Of a stretch of DNA of 61,915 nucleotides, positions 55,949 through 61,915 are shown piece by piece; position 1 is the stretch's first letter, and each line of letters begins with the position of its first letter. The stretch lies in assembly GCA_028688275.1 (NCBI GenBank), contig JAQTYN010000013.1, positions 1 through 61,915 on the forward strand, read 5' to 3'. Both the position numbers and the translations under genes were made by a program. Source of the DNA: Gallionella sp. (GTDB lineage: Bacteria; Pseudomonadota; Gammaproteobacteria; Burkholderiales; Gallionellaceae). The notes under the pieces are model-generated. The model ran no database searches and was not told where the DNA came from. It saw only the letters and a list, made by a program, of their open reading frames with translations.

Positions 55949-57315
55949 TTGCTGACCGCCCCGTCTTCCAACCGCCCGCACCGCAGCCGCCCACCGCCTT
56001 GCCGACTTGGCAATTGTTGCGGGCAGCCTTGTTCAATCCGCTGAACGTGTGGTGTCAAAAACATTTTGAGGAGTGGGTGGTGGTGGAGCGCACCCTGCTC
56101 GGTACACGCTTGGTGGTGAGTGACCCCACGCACATCAAATGGATACTGGTCGATCACGCCGACAATTATGTGCGTGACAGTATGCAGCAGCGCATCGTGC
56201 TGCGCATGACGGGGCGCAGCGTGTTTTCGGCAGAGGGGCGCAAGTGGCAAGTTCAACGCCAAGCCTTAGCACCGCTTTTTTCGGCGAAAACGGTGGCGAC
56301 CTACTTGCCCAATATGGTCGCCGCCGCAGAGGCGGCGGTGCATCGGTTGCGTGCCATAGGAACGGAGATTGACCTTGGGCGCGAGATGGCGGCACTGACA
56401 GTCGATGTGCTGGGCCGCACGATTTTTACGCAGGGATTAGGCGAGCCGTCGACGGCGATAGCCGAGAGTGTAAGACGGTTTGCCGACATCAACGGCATGG
56501 TTGAACTGGGCGATTTACTCGGATTGCCTGCGTGGTTGCCAGGCATACGGCGCATGTTGGGGTGGCGCACGACCGCCTTGGTGCAACAACGGGCGAAACG
56601 TGTGATCGCCGAGGCAAAAAGGGCAGGCTCATCGCCGCCAGACGATCTCTTCGCGCGTCTTTTTGCGGCGCATGATGCCGAAACGGGGCAGTCGTTAAGT
56701 GCCCGCGAGATTGAGGGCAATGTGTCCACCCTGATTGGCGCGGGTTCGGATACGGTTGCGGTCGCTTTGACTTGGGCTATCTTTTTGCTGTCACAGACAC
56801 CACATGTACGCGAAGCAGTCGAGGCAGAGGTGGATGCGTATCTGACCAGTGAGTCATTCACGGCTGACACGCTTAAAAAACTGGTTTGGACGCGTGCCGT
56901 GGTTGAAGAAAGTATGCGCTTGTATCCACCCGCCCCGATGATCGGGCGCATGGCTCGCAGCGCAGACAAGCTAGGGGACGAGCACGTGCCAGCGGGAGCG
57001 TCCCTTTTGATTTCGCCTTGGGTGTTGCACCGACATGCCAAGCTGTGGCATGACCCTCATGCCTTTGTGCCTGAACGTTTTTTGCCTGAGCAACGGGCGC
57101 AAATTCCACGCTTTGCTTATCTGCCCTTCGGCGCGGGGTCTCGTGTCTGTTTAGGGATGGGGTTTGCGATGCAGGAAGCGGTGGTGATTTTGGCGATGCT
57201 GATGAAACACTTGCGTTTTGAACGCGCCGATCATCACCCTATCGAACTGCGCCAGTGCATCACCTTGCAAACGAAGGAACCGTTGCGTATGCACATTCGG
57301 TCTCGCTCAGCATGA
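55945..57315 (+). CDS. Cytochrome P450
   Basis: 456 residues. I-helix GAGSDTVAVAL near 265-275, ExxR in VVEESMRLYPPAP near 320, and heme-binding FGAGSRVCLGMGFAMQ with the axial cysteine near 401. An N-terminal Pro-rich stretch precedes the fold; there is no clear transmembrane helix, so it is soluble or peripheral. Layout is that of the CYP102/CYP120-like group acting on fatty acids and terpenoids. No ferredoxin or reductase gene is in the cluster, so electron partners come from elsewhere. Overlaps PAP2 by four bases. Confidence 0.92.
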   Translation: MIADRPVFQPPAPQPPTALPTWQLLRAALFNPLNVWCQKHFEEWVVVERTLLGTRLVVSDPTHIKWILVDHADNYVRDSMQQRIVLRMTGRSVFSAEGRKWQVQRQALAPLFSAKTVATYLPNMVAAAEAAVHRLRAIGTEIDLGREMAALTVDVLGRTIFTQGLGEPSTAIAESVRRFADINGMVELGDLLGLPAWLPGIRRMLGWRTTALVQQRAKRVIAEAKRAGSSPPDDLFARLFAAHDAETGQSLSAREIEGNVSTLIGAGSDTVAVALTWAIFLLSQTPHVREAVEAEVDAYLTSESFTADTLKKLVWTRAVVEESMRLYPPAPMIGRMARSADKLGDEHVPAGASLLISPWVLHRHAKLWHDPHAFVPERFLPEQRAQIPRFAYLPFGAGSRVCLGMGFAMQEAVVILAMLMKHLRFERADHHPIELRQCITLQTKEPLRMHIRSRSA

Positions 57316-57932
57316 ATACAGCGTATTTTTCTTGGCCCGATGCGGCGCGATGGCGTGCTTTCCTCAAGTTTATGGCACTGTTCTACGTGTTTTTCTTTCC
57401 GCTTTATTTTGGCGCGGGATATGTTGCGGCACATGCCCCGCAAACGTTTGGGTTCTATGGTGCATGGGAGCGCAATATCCCACTGGTTCCTTGGATGATT
57501 TGGCCGTATTTATCGTTGTACTCGGTATTTTTGTTGCCGCTGTTTCACCTAAGTGCCAAACAAATCGACATACTGGCACGTCAGTCCACAGCGACGTTGC
57601 TCATCGCGGGTGGTATTTTGCTACTGTTGCCAGCGCACTTAGGATTTGCGCCAGCCAAAGTGGTGGGGCTACATCAACCGCTGTTTGATTTGCTCACTCA
57701 AGTGGATACGCCACACAACCTCGTGCCGTCGTTGCATGTCGCATTTGCTGCGTTGATTCTGCTTGGCTGTGCTGAACGCGGCCCCAAGTTTTGGGCTTGG
57801 GGATATGGAGCCTGGTTGGTGCTGATGTCTGCCTCCACCGTGCTGGTTCATCAACATCACCTGCTTGATGTCATCAGCGGGCTGGGACTGGCTTTTATCA
57901 TGCGGCGGATTTTCCCGCTCGGCTCTTCCTGA
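57312..57932 (+). CDS. PAP2 family lipid phosphatase/phosphotransferase
   Basis: 206 residues from the ATG that overlaps the P450 stop. Six transmembrane helices. Signature DTPHNLVPSLHVAFA (motif 2, near 132-146) and TVLVHQHHLLDVISG (motif 3, His and Asp near 177-185). The HNxxPSLHVA form is that of AUR1/inositol-phosphorylceramide-synthase-like PAP2 enzymes that transfer phospho-head groups, as opposed to plain PSGH phosphatases. Likely dephosphorylates or head-group-modifies the lipid made here. The 3' end overlaps the convergent NTF2-like gene by 35 bases. Confidence 0.85.
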   Translation: MNTAYFSWPDAARWRAFLKFMALFYVFFFPLYFGAGYVAAHAPQTFGFYGAWERNIPLVPWMIWPYLSLYSVFLLPLFHLSAKQIDILARQSTATLLIAGGILLLLPAHLGFAPAKVVGLHQPLFDLLTQVDTPHNLVPSLHVAFAALILLGCAERGPKFWAWGYGAWLVLMSASTVLVHQHHLLDVISGLGLAFIMRRIFPLGSS

Positions 57933-58506
57933 CAAACCAGCCCGCGACGAAGCCCAGCATCAAACCACCTGCGGCACCTGCCACGCCGACCCAGACCACG
58001 CTTTTTTCGATAGCACTCAAGACGGGATTGTCGAGAAAGTTCGTGCCCGTATGAATAGCCAGTAATTTCCATTCGCCATTATCTTTGATGGAAACCGCTG
58101 TCCAGCGTCCATTCATGTCGAAACTGCGTCCGTCTGCCATTTCATAATGCTCTTTGGTCGAACCCTTGTTGACGGCAAATGTCCCTTGATAGATTTGCGA
58201 CAGACCATCAGGCTCCGCCGCAATCGACACGGTTTTCATGCGCAAGGTGTCGCGGGTGTATAGGTTCTCAAAATACGCTTTGAGTTTATCCATCTCCGTG
58301 AAGTTGTCCTGCGTCACCAAGGTGGTCATAAACGGTTGATGCAGTAGTTTTTGCAGGGCAACGTAATCACGGCTGTTCGCGGCGGCGGCGAGTTCGACCT
58401 TCAACTTGCGCAGGGCGGCTTGATCGGTTTGTTCCCCTGAGTTGTCCGCAAAAACGGGCGCAGCAAGCAACAGGGATAAGGCGAGGGTGGCAAAGAGACG
58501 GGACAT
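57898..58506 (-). CDS. Exported NTF2-like (DUF4440/SnoaL-type) protein with C-terminal anchor
   Basis: 202 residues. A signal peptide (to about 20, LLLAAPVFA) precedes an NTF2-like cone fold (about 30-145: LRKLKVELAAAANSRDYVAL, NDF-type strands, FDMNGRWTAVSIKDNGEWKLLAIHTGTN). A transmembrane helix at about 165-190 (GVAGAAGGLMLGFVAGWFV) and a basic tail (RKSRAGK) follow. Periplasmic, tethered. Could bind or isomerise a small hydrophobic compound, as some NTF2-like proteins do. Last gene of a three-gene minus operon facing the main cluster. Confidence 0.75.
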   Translation of the reverse strand: MSRLFATLALSLLLAAPVFADNSGEQTDQAALRKLKVELAAAANSRDYVALQKLLHQPFMTTLVTQDNFTEMDKLKAYFENLYTRDTLRMKTVSIAAEPDGLSQIYQGTFAVNKGSTKEHYEMADGRSFDMNGRWTAVSIKDNGEWKLLAIHTGTNFLDNPVLSAIEKSVVWVGVAGAAGGLMLGFVAGWFVRKSRAGKSAA

Positions 58507-58546
58507 CAGTATTTCTCCTATTCAGGTTGAAGGTATTGAAAAGTTG

Positions 58547-59215
58547 TCAGGGGGTTTGGGGATGCGCTTTGCGGCGCGGCCACTCCTCAAAGGGGTGGAC
58601 ACGGCAACCTGTGGGCAGCATCTTGCCTGCACGCAACACGGCACCAGGGCCGAGTTGCGCCGCACCGCCGAGTATCGCCTCGGACTCGACGATAGGTGCG
58701 GCTGCCAGCACCAGCCAACGACCCGTTGCATCGCGTTGTACCAAATGCCCCGCCAGGATGCTCTTCATGCCTAACACCGCGCCGCGTTCAACGCGAACAG
58801 CGTGGCGGTCGGTAATCAGCACCCTAGGGCCGACATAGGCATAAGGACTAAGCTGACCGCCCCACAATTTTATCCACAACGCGTACAGCCCTGGCACCAA
58901 TCGTAATAATTCCTCCAGCCACGGCAAACGGTTAAACAGCATTTGCCACTGGGTCAATGCCCACCACACCCGATACGCACGCATGTCTTGGGTCAATCGA
59001 CCTGCTGGTCGCCCCCAAATGACAATGATGAGTCGGGCGGCGAGCGGTGGTAGCAGGTAAATCCACGCGGCAAACATACCCACGCAAGCACTGGTTGTCT
59101 CACTGACGCCCACGGAAATGCCCAAGCCTGAGACCAAATGTAGAAACGGTAAGCCATTCAGCCATAAGGAAAAAGCACTGGGTTTTTCCAGATTATACGA
59201 TTCAACGTCGGTCAT
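58547..59215 (-). CDS. Membrane-linked left-handed beta-helix (hexapeptide) protein
   Basis: 222 residues. Two hydrophobic stretches near the N-terminus (20-75) are followed by a linker and a C-terminal left-handed beta-helix (about 115-205: PYAYVGPRVLI, ERGAVLGMKSILAGHLV, APIVESEAILGGAAQLGPGAVL). The hexapeptide fold is found in acyl- and acetyltransferases and in carbonic anhydrases; no catalytic residues stand out. Overlaps the AurF-like gene upstream by 14 bases, so both are co-translated. Confidence 0.65.
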   Translation of the reverse strand: MTDVESYNLEKPSAFSLWLNGLPFLHLVSGLGISVGVSETTSACVGMFAAWIYLLPPLAARLIIVIWGRPAGRLTQDMRAYRVWWALTQWQMLFNRLPWLEELLRLVPGLYALWIKLWGGQLSPYAYVGPRVLITDRHAVRVERGAVLGMKSILAGHLVQRDATGRWLVLAAAPIVESEAILGGAAQLGPGAVLRAGKMLPTGCRVHPFEEWPRRKAHPQTP

Positions 59216-60167
59216 AGCCCAGCATCCTTTCGCCCAGATTCGCCAATTCTGGGGTGTGGTCGAACACTTGGAAGGTGACGGGCATCATCTGGCGATTAAA
59301 CAAACTTTCTTGAAACGCTCGATTTTTCTCCAACGCCAGAATTGCCTGAATCATCTCTTCCTTGCGGCTGGACAATTCTGGCATTTCGCGCACCAACTGG
59401 TGAATGACCATGACCCCAGAACCGCTACGCGTGGGACGGGTAATGCCGCGCAACATGGCTTGGAACAACCACGCATTCACGCGTTTCGCTTTGCCCGCTG
59501 AACCCATGCACTGTTCAATCATCCTGCCGTCGATATGTAGGTGACGCGCTTCGTCTTTCATGTGTTCACGATGTACCGAAACGAAGGCGAGGTCTAGCGC
59601 ACCCAGCGTCTCCGTTTCGGGATGCCGTATCATCTCTCGCGCCATCGCCATGGACGATTCTTCCATCGCCATCAAATACCACAGCGCGAAAGCGAAACGT
59701 CCCGAAAGTGCACCAACCATCCAGAACATGGCTTGTGTCCATGCGGGCAGGCGAGAAAACAGGCGATCCTTGCCAAGCGGATAAAGGTCGGGACGGCAAG
59801 CGCGATTTAGTGCGGCAAAGGCAGCAAAATGCTTGTTTTCCTCTTCCATCATGGTGGTCATCGCTTGAACAAAAGCGGCATCGGCGGCAATTTGAGGTAG
59901 ACGAAGCAGTGGGGTAAGCAAGCGTTCCACCAAATCCGCTTCCAGCATCATAATGTACTCATTGATACGCAAGCCGAATAGCTGGTTGTAACGCAGTCGC
60001 TGCTCGAAATTCAGCGTGGTGTAGATAGGTGTGTAGTAAAGCTGGGTATAGCCTTCGGGTACGAAGGGGCGGTGCAAATCAACGTCCAAAGCCAAGGACG
60101 TGCGCGTGCAGTGAGCAGGATTAGCGGACAGTCGATTGATATGTTCTGCGGCAAGCCATCGTTTCAT
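59202..60167 (-). CDS. AurF-type di-iron oxygenase
   Basis: 321 residues from the methionine of MKRWLAAEH. The frame extends upstream to a GTG at 60347, but those 60 residues do not look like the family. Metal ligands of the AurF/CmlI family are in order: MMLEADLVERLL, MEEENKHFAAF (ExxH), MAMEESSMAMAREM and HREHMKDEARHLHIDG (HxxxxDEARH). Family members oxidise aryl or alkyl amines to hydroxylamine or nitro groups, or cleave fatty-acid-derived substrates. First gene of the minus operon converging on the main cluster. Which substrate it uses here is unknown. Confidence 0.85.
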   Translation of the reverse strand: MKRWLAAEHINRLSANPAHCTRTSLALDVDLHRPFVPEGYTQLYYTPIYTTLNFEQRLRYNQLFGLRINEYIMMLEADLVERLLTPLLRLPQIAADAAFVQAMTTMMEEENKHFAAFAALNRACRPDLYPLGKDRLFSRLPAWTQAMFWMVGALSGRFAFALWYLMAMEESSMAMAREMIRHPETETLGALDLAFVSVHREHMKDEARHLHIDGRMIEQCMGSAGKAKRVNAWLFQAMLRGITRPTRSGSGVMVIHQLVREMPELSSRKEEMIQAILALEKNRAFQESLFNRQMMPVTFQVFDHTPELANLGERMLGYDRR

Positions 60168-60359
60168 GTGATTCGCTTTCTCATACAAATTGCCAAATAC
60201 GGTCAGTTCATTGATCGTGAATATAGAGTAGGTATCCGAAATTTTACGTGAGGCATCAGAATACGCCCTCACTTGGCCACAATATTCCACATCTGCGTGG
60301 CGTATATTACACCTACTCCAACTGTTGAAATCACCCTTATTCACCACGGCTCACATTTT

Positions 60360-60455
60360 TTGTATTGGACTTGGGTTTGACGAAGGTCGGAATTCAGTGT
60401 GTTGATACAAAAAACATTTTGCTTCAGCAATAATCTCAAAACCGATCTACGACCA
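60360..60455. repeat. Dispersed repeat, inverted copy of 20670-20750
   Basis: TTGACGAAGGTCGGAATTCA, GTTGATACAAAA, TTTTGCTTCAGCA and CAAAACCGAT appear in the reverse order and strand of the element at 20670-20750. Decayed: the hairpin formed by GACGAAGGTCGGAAT lacks its second arm. Confidence 0.6.
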
Positions 60456-61352
60456 CGATTTAAGAACAATGTTGTTCCGTTGATATGAGGCTGCCGCTGT
60501 TTGAGAACAACCACTTTCTGGCTGGTAATCTTCATACGTTGCTAGATGTTGGTGATATTTTCGTAGGGAGATCAATTGAGCCTAGATAGCGGGCATGGTC
60601 GACTATTGAATAGTCTCGCATTTGCCAACTGTGTATGCAGGTGAAAATGCTTGCGTGAACAAATTTATATCCGTTAAATTTTTCAAAAAAAACATTGACA
60701 TAATATCCTTGAATAATTTAGCATTATTGCCACTTGCATTTCCCTCGCAAAGCACACAATACCGCATGTACGGTAAGGGGCATCGGCGGAATCCCCAGTC
60801 TAGATGGCTGGCGCACACTCATCAGATGATGGGGTGCGGCATGGATGTTAGCGTGCTTCATATTGATTCCAAAATGGGAATCGTTCGTTGGTGTGTTATG
60901 TGCTCGGGGGGCTCATGTCATTTCAATTGTTCTCAAGTCGCGTGAATGATGACCTGTTGAAACAGGTAGCGTTTGTTCACGTCATGAGGCTCTTGCCTCA
61001 AAAGCCTCCCTCGATATCCACATCATCTAATCATCACTTCGGGCATGACTGTCCCTACACCAGCTCCAACCCCTCGCCATTGACTCGGCACAAATTAAAC
61101 CTGATGTCCGTTCTCTCGCTGCTCTACCTCGTCTCGCAATCGTTCGAGCAAGGCAAGATCACGCCGATACTCGGCATGGAAAAATATTTCGACGCGAAAC
61201 TACAGGTGCTGCCCAACGTGCGCGCCTAGGTCGCGCCGTGCAAGGAATCACAAATCGTCGAGCATGGGGGCTTTGATTAAGGGAAAGTGAAGCAAGGCCA
61301 AAATTAATTGGCCATCGCAATTATTTCAAAACAACAAACAATGGAGAATGTC
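60456..61352. other. Gene-poor region of unknown content
   Basis: Open frames of about 100 residues exist (60622-60945 and 60888-61229) but show neither a good ribosome site nor recognisable domains. The second half (about 61040-61230) is more GC-rich than the first and ends in YFDAKLQVLPNVRA; it may be a fragment of a lost gene. Likely decayed or mobile-element DNA. Confidence 0.4.
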
Positions 61353-61832
61353 ATGGGATTTTCTGGAAATCCGAAAACTGAATGGCTACCTAATCCAGGT
61401 GGCTGCAATAGAGATATGAAGTTACTAGAGGACTTCTGGTTCGACGATCCAAAAGGCAGGCGATGGCTTGCTCCAAAGAATAGCGTTGTAAATGGTGCCA
61501 GCATTCCACAAGCACTTTGGTCCACGGTTGGCAGTCCTTATACGGACAACTATCGTAGAGCATCAATTGTTCATGACGTTGCCTGTAATGATCTAGCAGT
61601 ACGGCGCGATGATGCCGACGAAATGTTTTATTACGCCTGCCTTGATGGAGGGTGTTCGCTGCTGCAAGCAAAGATGCTGTACGCAGGTGTGCGCATTGGC
61701 GCGTGGGCTTGCATCGGAGGTCTTCAATTGATGGCAGTACCTATTGTGGGACAGCTTTATCGCCTGCCCAGTCAGCATACCAATGACGAGTATAGTGGAC
61801 CCCGAATTTCAGACAGTGAATTAAGATGGTAG
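61353..61832 (+). CDS. DUF1353 protein with IS-derived C-terminus
   Basis: 159 residues from an ATG with GGAG at a normal distance; longer starts at 61341 and 61308 are less well placed. The DUF1353 domain has DPKGRRWLAPKNSVVNGASI, IPQALWSTVGSPYTDNYRRAS and IVHDVACND with the conserved histidine and aspartate. The family is often phage-associated. The last dozen residues (SGPRISDSELRW) come from the left end of an IS3-type element, so the native 3' end has been lost or replaced. Confidence 0.72.
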   Translation: MGFSGNPKTEWLPNPGGCNRDMKLLEDFWFDDPKGRRWLAPKNSVVNGASIPQALWSTVGSPYTDNYRRASIVHDVACNDLAVRRDDADEMFYYACLDGGCSLLQAKMLYAGVRIGAWACIGGLQLMAVPIVGQLYRLPSQHTNDEYSGPRISDSELRW

Positions 61833-61915
61833 CCTGCAGTAAAAGAGGAGCAGGTGATGAGTGAAAGCCGACGTAAAAACTTCACGGGCGAGTTCAAGGC
61901 GAAAGTGGCACTTGA
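61796..61915 (+). mobile_element. Left end of an IS3-family insertion sequence (cut by the window)
   Basis: TGGACCCCGAATTTCAGACA looks like a terminal inverted repeat of an IS3-family element, followed within about 60 bases by an orfA start. The right end is outside the window. Confidence 0.7.
61857..61915 (+). CDS. IS3-family transposase OrfA (partial)
   Basis: Only the first 19 codons are present: MSESRRKNFTGEFKAKVAL, the conserved helix-turn-helix start of IS3-family OrfA. AGAGGAG lies just upstream as ribosome site. Continues beyond the window. Confidence 0.82.
   Translation, partial: MSESRRKNFTGEFKAKVAL

Noticed and set aside
60622-60945. 107-residue open frame
   Set aside because: No ribosome site or domain and atypical composition; left as unassigned region.

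Overview
The window reads as chromosome of a gammaproteobacterium. Housekeeping synteny supports this: argH lies divergent to an AlgZ/FimS-type kinase, and hda, an AI-2E permease, purM, purN and DUF3108 genes stand together as in Pseudomonas and relatives. The many short dispersed repeats, the NACHT, caspase and FGE-sulfatase proteins, and the abundance of c-di-GMP and two-component genes recall Thiotrichales-like bacteria (Thiothrix/Beggiatoa type). That lineage guess is inference only.

Layout. 0.1-4.7 kb (minus): a three-gene signalling operon of PhnD-like binding lipoprotein, PAS/HAMP hybrid histidine kinase and HD-GYP response regulator. 4.9-5.7 kb: pirin. 5.9-10.7 kb: a membrane-anchored binding protein, TelA, a binding-protein/von Willebrand A lipoprotein and an XpaC-like protein. 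10.8-14.5 kb: old yellow enzyme, LytS/AlgZ kinase, argH. 14.8-18.3 kb: a small Gly/Asn-rich protein and a NACHT ATPase with an FGE-sulfatase C-terminus that resembles variable proteins of diversity-generating retroelements. 19-21.7 kb: UDP-glucose dehydrogenase and small membrane proteins. 21.8-28.6 kb (minus): an exported-protein operon of DUF3160, WD40-caspase, TPR-OmpA and FGE-sulfatase proteins. 28.8-43.7 kb: AmpE/CobD-like protein, three tRNAs (Leu, Cys, Gly), hda, AI-2E, purM/purN, two DUF3108 proteins, a TRADD-N-associated membrane protein split by a frameshift at a C6 tract, rsmB and a MASE3-PAS-GGDEF-EAL protein.

The most striking part is 43.8-60.2 kb, a tightly coupled cluster that I cannot match to a known pathway. 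It holds a GNAT-like acyltransferase, a GH3 acyl-acid ligase, four cobalamin-binding radical SAM enzymes, a second GNAT-like protein, an integral membrane protein, a fatty acid desaturase-type hydroxylase, a cytochrome P450 and a PAP2 phosphatase. Facing these on the other strand are an NTF2-like exported protein, a left-handed beta-helix protein and an AurF-type di-iron oxygenase. Most junctions overlap by about four bases (ATGA or GTGA). The gene set suggests synthesis of an unusual acyl or isoprenoid-type lipid: acid activation, N- or O-acylation, B12/SAM chemistry at unactivated carbons, several oxidations and a lipid-phosphate step. The cluster was later interrupted by a segment of about 1.5 kb, carrying an LprI-like gene and a decayed REP-type transposase, lying between two copies of an 86-base junction sequence.

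The right end (60.2-61.9 kb) is gene-poor. It holds a DUF1353 gene whose 3' end has been replaced by the left end of an IS3-family element that runs off the window.
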